DNA of 60,375 nucleotides from an uncultured Gemmiger sp. (GTDB taxonomy: Bacteria; Bacillota; Clostridia; Oscillospirales; Ruminococcaceae). The stretch is taken from assembly GCA_944382835.1 (NCBI GenBank), contig CALWNP010000014.1:1-60375 (forward strand). Reading direction: 5' to 3'. The position numbers and the translations under genes are program-made. The notes beneath the pieces are model-generated. The model made no database searches. It was not told the origin of the DNA and saw only the letters and a program-made list of their open reading frames with translations. Positions 32,833 to 42,013 of the stretch are shown in pieces; position 1 is the first letter of the stretch, and each line of letters opens with the position of its first letter.

Positions 32833-34254
32833 ATGGAACCGTTACTGTATATCATCCTGGCCCTCGCCCTGGTGGGGGATGTTCTGCTGGCCGTCCTGCT
32901 GCTGCGCCGGGACCGCGGCGAGGAGGGCGACCTGGAGGAGACCGTCCGCGCCCTGCGGGCGGTGATGGAGGAGGAGACCGAGGTCCTCTCGGACCAGATG
33001 CGCACCCTGCAGGGGGAGGTGGGCCGCACCACCGTCTCCACCGTGCGGGACCTGGGCACCGTGCTGGCCGAAAGCCAGCGCCAGAGCGCCAACGCCTCCA
33101 CCGCCCGGCTGGACGCCATCGACCGGGCCGGTGCCGCCCGCCAGAAGGCCTCCAACGATGCCATGGTCTCCCATCTGTCCATGCTGGAAACCCGGATCAA
33201 GAACCTGGAGGACTCCAACGCCGCCCGGCTGGACGGGGTGCGGGGGGCCCTGGTCCAGGGGCTGAACACCATCCGGGCCGACAACAACCGCAAGCTGGAT
33301 GAAATCCGGGGCACGGTGGAGGAGAAGCTCCAGGACACCCTGCAAAAGCGGATTTCCGATTCCTTCCGGTCGGTCAGCGCCCAGCTGGAACAGGTCTACA
33401 AGGGGCTGGGTGAGATGCAGACCCTGGCCGCCGACGTGGGCAGTCTGAAACAGGTGCTGGCGGGGGTCAAGACCCGGGGCATCCTGGGCGAGGTCCAGCT
33501 GGGGGCCATCCTCAAGGAGATGCTGGCCCCCGGCCAGTATGCCGAGAATGTGGCCACGGTGCCGGGCAGCAGCAACCGGGTGGAGTATGCCATCAAGCTG
33601 CCCGGCCAGGGAGGCACCGTCTGGATGCCGGTGGACGCCAAGTTCCCCGGGGATACCTACACCCACCTGCTGGACGCCCAGCAGGCCGGGGATGCGGCGG
33701 CGGTGGCGGCGGCCCGCAAGCAGCTGGCCGTGGTGCTGCGCCAGGAGGCCAAGGACATCCATGACAAGTACATCGAGGTGCCCTACACCACCGCCTTCGG
33801 GGTGCTCTTCCTGCCGGTGGAGGGGCTGTATGCCGAGGTGGTCTCCAGCGGCATCACCGAGACCCTCCAGCGGGAGTTCCAGATCAGCGTGGCCGGACCC
33901 TCCACCATGGCGGCGCTGCTCAACGCCCTGCAGATGGGCTTCCGCACTCTGGCCATCCAGAAGCGCTCCGGCGAAGTCTGGACGGTGCTGGGGGCGGTGA
34001 AGACGGAATTTGAAAAGTTCGGCGCCGGGCTGCAGGCGATGCAGCGGCATCTGAACCAGACCGGCAGCGACCTGGAGGAGCTGATCGGCACCCGCAGCCG
34101 GGCCATCACCCGCAAGCTGGAGGAGGTCCAGCAGCTGGACCCCGGCCAGGCCGCCGACCTGCTGGGGCTGGAGGAGCCCCCTGCCCGCCCCGAAATGCCG
34201 GCCCGCACCGAGGCCCCGGCCCGGCTGCGCCGCCGGGAGGACCCCAACCCGTGA
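32833..34254 (+). CDS. rmuC: DNA recombination protein RmuC homologue
   Basis: RmuC is a predicted nuclease-fold protein that limits inversion between short repeats. The 473-residue protein has one N-terminal membrane segment (LLYIILALALVGDVLLAVLL), a long coiled coil to about residue 190, and the RmuC core with GILGEVQLGAILKEML and MPVDAKFPGDTY. The C-terminal tail is proline/arginine-rich and variable. It may matter here because the window carries several large inverted repeats, but that link is only a thought. Confidence 0.92.
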   Translation: MEPLLYIILALALVGDVLLAVLLLRRDRGEEGDLEETVRALRAVMEEETEVLSDQMRTLQGEVGRTTVSTVRDLGTVLAESQRQSANASTARLDAIDRAGAARQKASNDAMVSHLSMLETRIKNLEDSNAARLDGVRGALVQGLNTIRADNNRKLDEIRGTVEEKLQDTLQKRISDSFRSVSAQLEQVYKGLGEMQTLAADVGSLKQVLAGVKTRGILGEVQLGAILKEMLAPGQYAENVATVPGSSNRVEYAIKLPGQGGTVWMPVDAKFPGDTYTHLLDAQQAGDAAAVAAARKQLAVVLRQEAKDIHDKYIEVPYTTAFGVLFLPVEGLYAEVVSSGITETLQREFQISVAGPSTMAALLNALQMGFRTLAIQKRSGEVWTVLGAVKTEFEKFGAGLQAMQRHLNQTGSDLEELIGTRSRAITRKLEEVQQLDPGQAADLLGLEEPPARPEMPARTEAPARLRRREDPNP

Positions 34255-34324
34255 TAGACCGGCCGCTGCCGGCACATCCTAAAGCTGAATTGCCCGACAG
34301 GGCAAAACAAAGGAGGAGAGATCC

Positions 34325-34846
34325 ATGGGAGAATCCCGTTGGGACCGTCTTGTGCTGCCCCTCATCAGCCTGGTGCTGGGGCTCTATCTGGTGCTGCGGC
34401 CCTGGTCTGCCACCGAGGCCATCTGCGCCTTCATCGGCTGGCTGATCCTGCTGGCCGGGGCGGTGGGGGCCTTCAATGCGGTGCTGTTCCAGCGCGCCAC
34501 CCTCATCAGCACCCCGCTTTTGCCCGTCAGCGTGGCCGGTCTGGTGGTGGGGGTCTTTTTCATCACCCGGCCCTACACCCTCATCGAGATGGTGGGGCTG
34601 GTCATCTGTGTGCTGCTCATGCTGGAAGGGATGACCAACATCCAGAACGCCGTCCAGCGTTCCCGCTGGGGGGACCGGCTGTGGTGGATGCCGCTGGCGG
34701 TGGGGGTGCTCTGCCTGGTGCTGGGGCTGCTGGCCCTCTTTGCACCCTGGGCGTCCACCGCCATGATGATGCGGCTGATCGGGGTTATGCTGATCTGCAG
34801 CAGCGCGGTCAGCCTGCTGAACCTGATCCTGGGCCCCCGGGAATAA
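34325..34846 (+). CDS. HdeD-like (DUF308) membrane protein
   Basis: The 173-residue protein has six hydrophobic segments in three pairs, for example LPLISLVLGLYLVLRP, AFIGWLILLAGAVGAFNAV and LAVGVLCLVLGLLALF. This is the internal repeat layout of HdeD/DUF308 proteins. Some relatives aid acid resistance; most have no known role. The start has AGGAGAG upstream. It follows rmuC by 70 bp. Confidence 0.82.
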   Translation: MGESRWDRLVLPLISLVLGLYLVLRPWSATEAICAFIGWLILLAGAVGAFNAVLFQRATLISTPLLPVSVAGLVVGVFFITRPYTLIEMVGLVICVLLMLEGMTNIQNAVQRSRWGDRLWWMPLAVGVLCLVLGLLALFAPWASTAMMMRLIGVMLICSSAVSLLNLILGPRE

Positions 34847-34871
34847 AACCCCGCGCCGCCACGCCAAAAAA

Positions 34872-34890
34872 CCTGGGGGATACCCCCAGG
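34872..34890 (+). terminator. Stem-loop after the HdeD-like gene (weak terminator)
   Basis: CCTGGGGG pairs with CCCCCAGG around ATA. No U-tract follows, so termination here is uncertain. Confidence 0.35.
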
Positions 34891-34924
34891 ATGCTGAACA
34901 AATTGTAAATTACCGGGCATTCTT

Positions 34925-34952
34925 TTGACAACCACCCAAACTGTGCTACAAT
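34925..34952 (+). promoter_or_regulatory. Sigma-A promoter for the DegV gene
   Basis: Perfect TTGACA (34925-34930), a 16-bp spacer and TACAAT (34947-34952) lie 54 bp before the ATG. Confidence 0.75.
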
Positions 34953-35006
34953 GGGGAAAACGACACCCGCAACCCCACCCTGTACAAGAGAGAAAAGAGG
35001 ACGCCC

Positions 35007-35852
35007 ATGATTCGTATTCTGACCGATTCCGCCGCCGACCTCACCCCTGTGGACGCCGGCCAGCCCGGCGTGATGGTGGTACCCCTCCACGTCACCTTTG
35101 AAAACGGCGAGAGCGTCCGGGACGGGGTGGACATCACCGGCGAGGAGTTCTACACCCGGTTGCTCAGCGCCGAAAAGCTGCCCCGCACCAGCCAGCCCTC
35201 CCCCGAAGACTTCATCGAAGCCTTCGAGGAGGCCAAGGCGGCGGGGGATACCGTCATCGGCATCTTCATCGCCTCCACCCTCTCGGGCACCTACCAATGC
35301 GCCCGGCTGGCCGCCGAGGCCGCCGATTTTGAGGATGTCTACTTTGTGGACTCCCGCACCGGCTCCCAGGGCGAGGCGGTGCTGGTCCGGGAAGCGCTGC
35401 GGCTGCGGGACCAGGGGCTGGATGCCGACCAGATCGTCACCCTGCTGGAGGAGCTCAAGGGCCGCATCCGGATTCTCGCGGTGGTGGACAGCCTCAAGCA
35501 CCTGCACAAGGGCGGCCGGCTGCCGGCGGCGGTGGCCCTGGTGGGCGGCGCCCTGGGCATCCGCCCGGTGCTGCTGGTCAACGACGGCGAGATCAAGCTG
35601 GCCGACACCGCCCGGGGCCGCCCCGGCGCCTTGGTGGCCATGTTCAAGCAGATCGACAAGCTGGGCGGGGTGGACCCCCGCTACGGCTTCACCCTGCTCT
35701 ATTCCAACGACAAGACGGTGGTTCAGCCGGTCTACCACTACCTGCACCACAACCTGCACCTCAGCGGCGGGCGGGTGGTCCAGCTGGGGGCGACCATCGG
35801 CACCCATGTGGGCCCCGGCTGTGCCGCGGTGGTCTTTGTGGCCAAAAACTGA
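35007..35852 (+). CDS. DegV family fatty-acid-binding protein (FakB-like)
   Basis: DegV/FakB proteins hold a fatty acid so that the kinase FakA can phosphorylate it for phospholipid synthesis. The 281-residue protein begins IRILTDSAADL and has IASTLSGTYQ, the fatty-acid carboxylate site, then VDSRTGSQG and GGRLPAAVALVGGALGIRPVL. No fakA gene lies in this window. Its own promoter and terminator make it a single-gene unit. Confidence 0.94.
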   Translation: MIRILTDSAADLTPVDAGQPGVMVVPLHVTFENGESVRDGVDITGEEFYTRLLSAEKLPRTSQPSPEDFIEAFEEAKAAGDTVIGIFIASTLSGTYQCARLAAEAADFEDVYFVDSRTGSQGEAVLVREALRLRDQGLDADQIVTLLEELKGRIRILAVVDSLKHLHKGGRLPAAVALVGGALGIRPVLLVNDGEIKLADTARGRPGALVAMFKQIDKLGGVDPRYGFTLLYSNDKTVVQPVYHYLHHNLHLSGGRVVQLGATIGTHVGPGCAAVVFVAKN

Positions 35853-35865
35853 ATTCCGAATTTCC

Positions 35866-35899
35866 GGCGCCTTCCGCACTTCTGCGGAGGGCGCCTTTT
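35866..35899 (+). terminator. Intrinsic terminator after the DegV gene
   Basis: GGCGCC plus TCCGCA pair with TGCGGA plus GGCGCC, with one bulged base on each side, followed by TTTT. Confidence 0.85.
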
Positions 35900-35961
35900 C
35901 TCTGCCCGGGGCGGGAAAAAAACGGCCCACAGCGTTAAAAAAATAACGACCTGGGGGTGGG

Positions 35962-35990
35962 TTGACTTGCCGGGGCGCAGATGGTACAGT
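35962..35990 (+). promoter_or_regulatory. Sigma-A promoter for mgtE
   Basis: TTGACT (35962-35967), a 17-bp spacer and TACAGT (35985-35990). Transcription would start near 35997, giving a leader of about 245 nt before the mgtE ATG. Confidence 0.7.
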
Positions 35991-35996
35991 AAACCC

Positions 35997-36243
35997 GTAC
36001 GGCCATTCACCAACCCAAAAATCCAACAACGAAAGGCAGGTGGTCAGGGTGGAGTACCCCAGTAGTCCGGTGAACCGATGTACAATTCAATACGGCAACC
36101 GCTGTTCCGGCGCAGATGCAGGATGGCGGCGGGATGGGGCTGTGGCTCCGTCCGGCCGTTGTCTGCCTTTGCGCACGCCGGGGCGCGCCTGAGTTATTCT
36201 GGCATCCGGGCCGGACCAGCGGCTGCATAAGGAGGTAACCCTT
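35997..36243 (+). promoter_or_regulatory. Long structured 5' leader of mgtE (candidate metal-sensing riboswitch)
   Basis: The leader folds by eye into several helices. GTAC and TTCACC near its 5' end pair with GGTGAA and GTAC around 36070-36084. CCGCTG and CCGG pair with CCGG and CAGCGG next to the ribosome site. Inside lies a long hairpin: GCAGA, GGCGGC, GGAT, GGGGC, loop TGTG, then GCTCC, GTCC, GGCCGTT, TCTGC. Other Firmicutes control mgtE with an M-box, but I do not find the conserved M-box sequence AGGUGAGGCUCC. AAGGAGG lies seven bases before the ATG. The class is unassigned. Confidence 0.5.
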
Positions 36244-37608
36244 ATGTCTGATACCGCAATCCAGACCCTCAAGAACATGCTGGCCCACCTGGACGATGCC
36301 AAAAAGTACCAGAGCCTGCGCGATGTGATGGAAACCCTTCCCGCCCCCGACCTGGCGGCGGTGTTTGAGGACCTTCCCCCCGAAAAGATGCCGGTGCTCT
36401 TCCGGCTTTGCCCCAAGGACCTGGCGGCGGAGGTCTTTGCCGAGCTGCCCCCCGACACCCAGAGCGCCCTGATCCAGGGCCTGACCGATAAAGAGCTGAA
36501 GGTGGTCATCGAGGCCCTCTTTGTGGACGACGCCACCGACCTGGTGGAGGAGATGCCGGCCGGTGTGGTCAAGCGGATCCTTTCCCAGGCCGAGCCGGAC
36601 ACCCGCCAGATGATCAACGAGCTGCTCAAATACCCCGAGGACTCGGCCGGCGGCGTCATGACCACCGAGCTCATGGAGCTCTCCCCCGAGATGACGGTGC
36701 GCCAGGCCATGGACGCCATCCGGCAGAACGGCTTTGACAAGGAAACCATCAACAACTGCTACGTCACCCGCAAGGACCGCACCCTGGTGGGGGTGGTCTC
36801 GCTGCGGACCCTGGTGCTGGAAAAGAACGAGGACCGGCGCATTGACGATCTGATGGACACCAATGTGATCAGTGTCACCACCGCCACCGACCGGGAGGAC
36901 ACCTCCCAGCTCTTTGAGAAGTACGGCTTTCTGGCCATCCCGGTGGTGGACACCGAGAACCGGCTGGTGGGCATTGTGACCATCGACGACGCCATCTCCA
37001 TCCTGCAGGACGAGGCCAGCGAGGACATCGCCAAGATGAACGCCATGGCCCCCACCGACAAGCCCTACTTCCGGCGCAACCTGTGGGATCTCTACCGCAG
37101 CCGGGCCCCCTGGCTGCTCTTCCTGATGGTGTCCTCCTCCTTCTCCAGCATGGTCATCCGGGGGTATGAGGACGCCCTGGCCGCGGTCACGGTGCTCACC
37201 GCCTACATCCCCATGCTCACCGACACCGGCGGCAACGCCGGCAGCCAGAGCACCTCCACCATCATCCGCGGCCTGGCGGTGGGGGAACTGAAACCCGGCG
37301 ACATCCTGCGGATTCTCTGGCGGGAGATGCGGGTGGCCCTGCTCTGCGGCCTGACCCTGGCCGGCTGCAACTTCCTCAAGCTGCTGGCCATCGACCACAT
37401 CGCCGCCCCCATCGCGGTGGTGGTCTGCCTGACCCTCATCGTCACGGTGGTGGTCTCTCAGCTGTTGGGCGCGGCATTGCCGGTGGCCGCCGAAAAAATC
37501 GGCATCGACCCGGCGGTCATGGCCTCCCCCCTGATCACCACCATCGTGGATACCACCACCCTGCTGGTCTACTTCAACATTGCCCGGGCGGTGCTGCATC
37601 TGGCCTGA
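36244..37608 (+). CDS. mgtE: Magnesium transporter MgtE
   Basis: MgtE is a homodimeric Mg2+ channel gated by its own cytosolic Mg2+-binding domains. The 454-residue protein has the N domain of helical repeats (LPAPDLAAVFEDLPPEK), two CBS domains (VMTTELMELSPEMTVRQAM and DTNVISVTTATDRED), and five membrane helices with the pore signature MLTDTGGNAGSQSTS. All parts are intact. It is downstream of a long leader and convergent with a CorC-type gene, so two genes tied to divalent metals face each other. Confidence 0.97.
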   Translation: MSDTAIQTLKNMLAHLDDAKKYQSLRDVMETLPAPDLAAVFEDLPPEKMPVLFRLCPKDLAAEVFAELPPDTQSALIQGLTDKELKVVIEALFVDDATDLVEEMPAGVVKRILSQAEPDTRQMINELLKYPEDSAGGVMTTELMELSPEMTVRQAMDAIRQNGFDKETINNCYVTRKDRTLVGVVSLRTLVLEKNEDRRIDDLMDTNVISVTTATDREDTSQLFEKYGFLAIPVVDTENRLVGIVTIDDAISILQDEASEDIAKMNAMAPTDKPYFRRNLWDLYRSRAPWLLFLMVSSSFSSMVIRGYEDALAAVTVLTAYIPMLTDTGGNAGSQSTSTIIRGLAVGELKPGDILRILWREMRVALLCGLTLAGCNFLKLLAIDHIAAPIAVVVCLTLIVTVVVSQLLGAALPVAAEKIGIDPAVMASPLITTIVDTTTLLVYFNIARAVLHLA

Positions 37609-37621
37609 ATCACAAAACATT

Positions 37622-37659
37622 ACGGGCGTTCCCCCGCCATTGGGGAACGCCCGTTTTTT
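37622..37659. terminator. Bidirectional intrinsic terminator (mgtE / CorC-type)
   Basis: ACGGGCGTTCCCC pairs with GGGGAACGCCCGT followed by TTTTTT. It ends just before the stop of the convergent gene. Confidence 0.88.
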
Positions 37660-37662
37660 GGG

Positions 37663-39006
37663 TTATTCCGGTTCCTCCGGGGAGGCCGGCGGTTCGGGAG
37701 AGGGCTTTCGGACGATGGCCCAGAGAATCTTGCGGTCCGAGATGGTCTGCACCTCAAACCGCAGCCCGGCCACCTCCACCTGGGGGGTCTCGCCGTCGGC
37801 GGGGATGCGGGGCAGCTGGCTCAGGATCATGCCGGCCACCGTGTCGTAGTCCCGGTCCTCCGGCAGCCGGACGCCCAGCTCCTCGGCAAAATCCTCCACC
37901 CGCATGCTGCCCGCCACCTGCCAGATGCCCTCCCCCATGGGGGTCAGGTCCTGGGGCTCGGCGGGGTCGAACTCGTCGTAGATCTCTCCCACAATCTGTT
38001 CCAGAAGGTCCTCGATGGTCACGATGCCGGCGGTGCCGCCGTACTCGTCCACCACCACCGCCAGGTGCTGCTTGGCCGCCTGCATGTCCTTGAAGAGCTG
38101 GTCGGCGTGGACGGTTTCGGGCACAAAGTAGGCGGGGCGCAGCAGCTCCCGCAGCGGCCGGGGCGCCGGGCTTTGGAGATTGAGCAGGAAGTCCCGGGCG
38201 TTGAGCAGCCCGCAGATGTCGTTGATGTCCCCCTCATAGACGGGGTAGCGGCTGCGGCCGATGTTGCGGATCAGTTCCAGGATCTTCTCGTTGCTGTCAT
38301 CCACCGAGATGGCGTTGACCTCCGGCTCGGGGGTCATGGCCTCGCTGGCGGTCATATCGCCAAAGTCAAAGACATTCTCAATCCATTCCTGTTCTCCCTG
38401 GTCGATGGTGCCCTGTTCGCCGCTGCTCTCCACCATCATCCGCAGATCCTCCTCGGTGGCCACCCCGTCCTCGGCCTCCAGCTTCATCCCCAACAGCCGC
38501 AGAGTGCCGTTGGTGCAGAGGTTGAGCAGGAAGAACATGGGGGCAAACACCCGTTTGACCACCCGCAGCACCCCCAGGGCGGGCCGGGCAAAGAGCATGG
38601 GTTTCTGCATGGCCACCCGCTTGGGCACCATCTCGCCGAAGGCGATGGAGAAGAAGGAGATCACCAGGGTGATGAAGATGGTGGAAAAGGCGGTGGCCAC
38701 CCCGTAGGGCAGGGGAAGGCCCAGGGTGTTCAGCAGGAAATGGTCCAGATACCCCGAGAAGTTCTCGGTGCCGAAGGCGGCGCTGAGGAAGCCCGACAGG
38801 GTGATGGCCACCTGGATGCCGGACAAAAAGGAATTGGGGTTTTCCACCACCCGGAGCAGGGCCGCGGCGGTCTTGTCGCCCTCCTCGGCCTGTTTGTGCA
38901 GCTTCACCGGGCTCAGGGAGAGGAAGGCGATTTCCGACCCGGCGAAAAAGGCGTTGAGCAGGATGAACACCACCTGCAGCAGGATCTGTGCGGGAAGATT
39001 GGTCAA
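37663..39006 (-). CDS. HlyC/CorC (CNNM-like) family membrane protein with CBS domains
   Basis: These proteins export or regulate Mg2+ or other cations. The 447-residue protein has a DUF21 membrane domain of about four segments (residues 1-180; LNAFFAGSEIAFLSLSPVKL is its signature), a CBS pair (MTPEPEVNAISVDD, then LAVVVDEYGGTAGIVTIEDL) and a C-terminal CorC domain. TTG 39006 follows AAGGAG at an eight-base spacing; GTG 39015 overlaps that site and is rejected. Confidence 0.93.
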   Translation of the reverse strand: MTNLPAQILLQVVFILLNAFFAGSEIAFLSLSPVKLHKQAEEGDKTAAALLRVVENPNSFLSGIQVAITLSGFLSAAFGTENFSGYLDHFLLNTLGLPLPYGVATAFSTIFITLVISFFSIAFGEMVPKRVAMQKPMLFARPALGVLRVVKRVFAPMFFLLNLCTNGTLRLLGMKLEAEDGVATEEDLRMMVESSGEQGTIDQGEQEWIENVFDFGDMTASEAMTPEPEVNAISVDDSNEKILELIRNIGRSRYPVYEGDINDICGLLNARDFLLNLQSPAPRPLRELLRPAYFVPETVHADQLFKDMQAAKQHLAVVVDEYGGTAGIVTIEDLLEQIVGEIYDEFDPAEPQDLTPMGEGIWQVAGSMRVEDFAEELGVRLPEDRDYDTVAGMILSQLPRIPADGETPQVEVAGLRFEVQTISDRKILWAIVRKPSPEPPASPEEPE

Positions 39007-39183
39007 GAGAAACACTCCTTATCAGAATCGGGGCCCGAAACGCAAAACCGACACAGCCCGGCGCCCAGAGGGGCGCAGGCCATGCCGGTGTTATGATACA
39101 TGCTGGATTTGTCGGGGGACTGTGTCGCCGTCGGCGTTCATAAAAGCAAAAATTCCTTTCGGGCAAAAAATCAGATTGGATGT

Positions 39184-39213
39184 AGTATACCCCAACGCCC
39201 GGGGCCTTGTCAA
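39184..39213 (-). promoter_or_regulatory. Sigma-A promoter for the CorC-type gene
   Basis: On the minus strand perfect TTGACA (39208-39213), an 18-bp spacer and TATACT (39184-39189). The leader to the start is about 170 nt and holds no recognised motif. Confidence 0.68.
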
Positions 39214-39246
39214 GGGAGGCGGAGCAGGGGAGAGGCCCCCCAACGG

Positions 39247-39275
39247 TTGAAATCCGGGCCAAAATCGGGTATACT
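39247..39275 (+). promoter_or_regulatory. Sigma-A promoter for the LegB glycan operon
   Basis: TTGAAA (39247-39252), a 17-bp spacer and TATACT (39270-39275) lie 59 bp before the LegB start. With the opposing promoter it accounts for the 328-bp gap at 39007-39334; nothing else was recognised there. Confidence 0.7.
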
Positions 39276-39334
39276 GTTTTGTAACCATTTTCCGTTGTTT
39301 TGCAACGTCAAGATCATGCAAAAGGAGCCTTGTC

Positions 39335-40318
39335 ATGTCACATACAGTTCTGGTCACCGGCGCCGACGGCTTTATCGGCAGCCATCTTGCGGAAGAGCTT
39401 GTCAAGAGCGGCGAAAAGGTCCGCGCCTTCTGCCTGTACAATTCCTTCGGCTCTCTGGGCTGGATCGACACCCTGCCCCCCGAGATCAAAAACGAAATGG
39501 ACATCTTCATGGGAGATGTGCGGGACCCCAACGGGGTGCGCACCGCCATGCGGGGGCAGGAGCGGGTCTTCCATCTGGCGGCCCTCATCGCCATCCCCTT
39601 CTCCTACCACAGCCCCGACAGCTATGTGGACACCAACATCAAGGGCACCCTCAACGTGCTGAACGCCGCCCGGGAGCTGGGCACCCAGAGGGTCATGGTC
39701 ACCTCCACCAGCGAGGTCTACGGCACCGCCCGCTATGTCCCCATTGATGAGAACCATCCCTTCCAGGGCCAGAGCCCCTACTCCGCCACCAAGATCGGCG
39801 CCGACCGGCTGGCCGAGAGCTTCTACCGCAGTTTTGATCTGCCGGTGAGCATCGTGCGCCCCTTCAACACCTATGGCCCGCGGCAGTCCGGCCGCGCCAT
39901 CATCCCCACCATCATCACCCAGCTGCTGGCCGGCCAGACCGAGCTCAAGTTGGGCAACCTGACCCCCACCCGGGACTTCAACTATGTCAAGGACACCGCC
40001 CACGGCTTTATGGCCATCGCCGACTGCGACGCCGCCATCGGCCAGGAGCTGAACATCGCCACCGGGGTGGAGCACTCCATCGGGGATCTGGCCAACGAGC
40101 TCATCGCCCAGATCAACCCCAACGCCCACATCGTCTGTGAGGCCGAGCGGCTGCGCCCCGAAAAGAGCGAGGTCAACCGTCTGCTGGGGGATTCCACCAA
40201 GCTGCGTCAGATGACCGGCTGGGCGCCCCAGTACACCTTTGCCCAGGGCCTGGCCGAGACCATCGAGTTTCTGCGCGGGCATCTGGACAACTACAAGATC
40301 GGGCAGTACATCCTGTGA
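39335..40318 (+). CDS. LegB-like UDP-sugar 4,6-dehydratase (SDR family)
   Basis: LegB converts a UDP-GlcNAc-type substrate to its 4-keto-6-deoxy form in legionaminic and related sugar synthesis. The 327-residue protein has the NAD site GADGFIGSHL, the catalytic STSEVYG and YSATKIGAD, and strongly family-like segments such as LIAIPFSYHSPDSYVDTNIK and RPFNTYGPRQSGRAIIPTII. None of the other leg genes is adjacent; the following genes are membrane glycan proteins. Its product could therefore be another 6-deoxy sugar. It is first in a seven-gene run with overlaps or short gaps. Confidence 0.87.
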   Translation: MSHTVLVTGADGFIGSHLAEELVKSGEKVRAFCLYNSFGSLGWIDTLPPEIKNEMDIFMGDVRDPNGVRTAMRGQERVFHLAALIAIPFSYHSPDSYVDTNIKGTLNVLNAARELGTQRVMVTSTSEVYGTARYVPIDENHPFQGQSPYSATKIGADRLAESFYRSFDLPVSIVRPFNTYGPRQSGRAIIPTIITQLLAGQTELKLGNLTPTRDFNYVKDTAHGFMAIADCDAAIGQELNIATGVEHSIGDLANELIAQINPNAHIVCEAERLRPEKSEVNRLLGDSTKLRQMTGWAPQYTFAQGLAETIEFLRGHLDNYKIGQYIL

Positions 40319-41967
40319 TGGGGCGTCTTTCCGGTCTGCTGGGCCGTCCCGGGCTGCGCTGGGGGCTGGCCGCGCTGGGCGCGGCGGTTCTCGGGGTGGT
40401 CTGGGCCTACTGCTGGCGGGTCTTCTATTATCTGGACGGGCGGTTCTCCCCCTGGGCGATCACCCTCTTCTGTGTGGCTGTGCTGGAGCTGGTGCTGGGC
40501 GCGGTAGCTTTACTGCGCTTCGGGGTACGGGGCTTCGCGGCCCGGGGGGCGGTCTGCGTCTTTCTCTGCGGGCTGCTCTTCGTCTTTGCCAACCCGCCGC
40601 TGCAAACCCCCGACGAGGCCGACCACTATCTGCGCACCTACGCCATCTCGCTGGGACGGCTGGACTTTGACGCCGACCGGGGCTACCCCGAGGACGTGGC
40701 GGCGCTGCTCCACGCCTTTCCGGGGGCCTGGGTCAATGCCCACACCTCGGTGGGCATCGGTACCGACCCCGACACCGGGGAGGACAAGCCCTACGACACC
40801 GCCGGCTACGCCCTGAAACAGTACGGGGACGACGGCCGGATCCAGAGCATTGCCGACAGCTTTGCCGACTTCTTTGACCGGGCGGACACCACCCCGGTCA
40901 CCGAGCCGGTGAGCTTTCTGATCCTGCCCTTCCTGCCCGGCGCGGCGGGGATGGCCCTGGCTCGGCTGCTGGGGCTGGCCGCCCTGGGCTGCCTTTACGG
41001 CGGGCGGCTGGGCAATCTGCTGGCCTACACCCTGCTCTGCTACGCCGCCCTGCGGGCGGCCCGGCGGATGCAGCCCCTCTTGCTCTGCTTTGCCCTGCTG
41101 CCTCTCTCGCTGTTTCTGGGGGGCAGCCTGAGCTACGACGCCACCCTGCTGGGCTGCTACTACCTGATGCTGGCCCTGATGACCCGGCCTGCCTGGACCA
41201 CCCGCACCGCACTGGTCTACGGGGTGGCCTGTGTCTATGTCAATATGGCCAAACCCTACCTGAATCTTTTGTGGGTTCTGCTCCCGCTGCTGGTGCTGCG
41301 GGGGGATTGGCGGGCCAAGGGCCGCCGGTGGCTCTGGTCGCTGGGGATGGCGGTTGCCTCCCTGGCCGCCACCCTGCTGGTGGAATGGTACGGCACCGCC
41401 CTGCGCTACAACTACCCCACCATCGCCCGCCAGGGGGGCGAGGCGGTGAACGGCGGGGCACAGCTGGCCTTTGTCTTGTCCAATCCGCTGCGCACCGTCG
41501 CGGCATTTTTGGGCACCCTGTATGAGAATGACTTCTTCATCGGGCAGCTGGGGGTCTTCGGGTGGAAGGATCTGCCCATCCCGCTGCTCAACCTCACCGG
41601 CCCGCTGCTCTTGCTGGCGGTGGCGCTGCTGGCATCCCCCGGCCCGGGGCTGGGCCGGCGGCGGGCCCTGGGGCTGGGGGGCTTTGCCCTGGTCTATGCG
41701 GCGGGGGCCATCACCGCCATGTATATCACCTACACCCCGGTGGGGATGGTCCGGGTGGTGGGGCTGCAGGCGCGGTACTTCCTCTGCGTCTGGCTGGCGC
41801 TGCTTCCCGGCGCCGCGGCACTGCTGCGCCGGGGGCTGTGCCCGGCCCTGCCGGCGGACCGGGCCCGGGGGCTGGCGCTGCCGCTCTGCGGCGGCTATGC
41901 CGCCCTGGCCGCAGTGCTGCTCTTCCAACACTATCTGATCGGACCCTTCTACACCATCCCGGTCTGA
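40318..41967 (+). CDS. DUF2142 family polytopic membrane protein
   Basis: DUF2142 proteins occur in surface-polysaccharide loci and are probably GT-C-like transferases; no activity is proven. The 549-residue protein has about 12 hydrophobic segments. The first large extracytoplasmic loop starts with the family motif PPLQTPDEADHYLRTYAI near residue 97. Its ATG overlaps the LegB stop (TGATG), so translation is coupled. The acidic DEADH motif resembles the metal/phosphate site of GT-C enzymes. Confidence 0.78.
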   Translation: MGRLSGLLGRPGLRWGLAALGAAVLGVVWAYCWRVFYYLDGRFSPWAITLFCVAVLELVLGAVALLRFGVRGFAARGAVCVFLCGLLFVFANPPLQTPDEADHYLRTYAISLGRLDFDADRGYPEDVAALLHAFPGAWVNAHTSVGIGTDPDTGEDKPYDTAGYALKQYGDDGRIQSIADSFADFFDRADTTPVTEPVSFLILPFLPGAAGMALARLLGLAALGCLYGGRLGNLLAYTLLCYAALRAARRMQPLLLCFALLPLSLFLGGSLSYDATLLGCYYLMLALMTRPAWTTRTALVYGVACVYVNMAKPYLNLLWVLLPLLVLRGDWRAKGRRWLWSLGMAVASLAATLLVEWYGTALRYNYPTIARQGGEAVNGGAQLAFVLSNPLRTVAAFLGTLYENDFFIGQLGVFGWKDLPIPLLNLTGPLLLLAVALLASPGPGLGRRRALGLGGFALVYAAGAITAMYITYTPVGMVRVVGLQARYFLCVWLALLPGAAALLRRGLCPALPADRARGLALPLCGGYAALAAVLLFQHYLIGPFYTIPV

Positions 41968-42013
41968 TCCGCCCCGCCGCGGGGCGCAACGAAACCGAAA
42001 AGGGGGCGGCGGA

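Noticed and set aside
35997-36243. Naming the mgtE leader an M-box
   Set aside because: The gene context fits, but I could not find the conserved core, so the class is left open.
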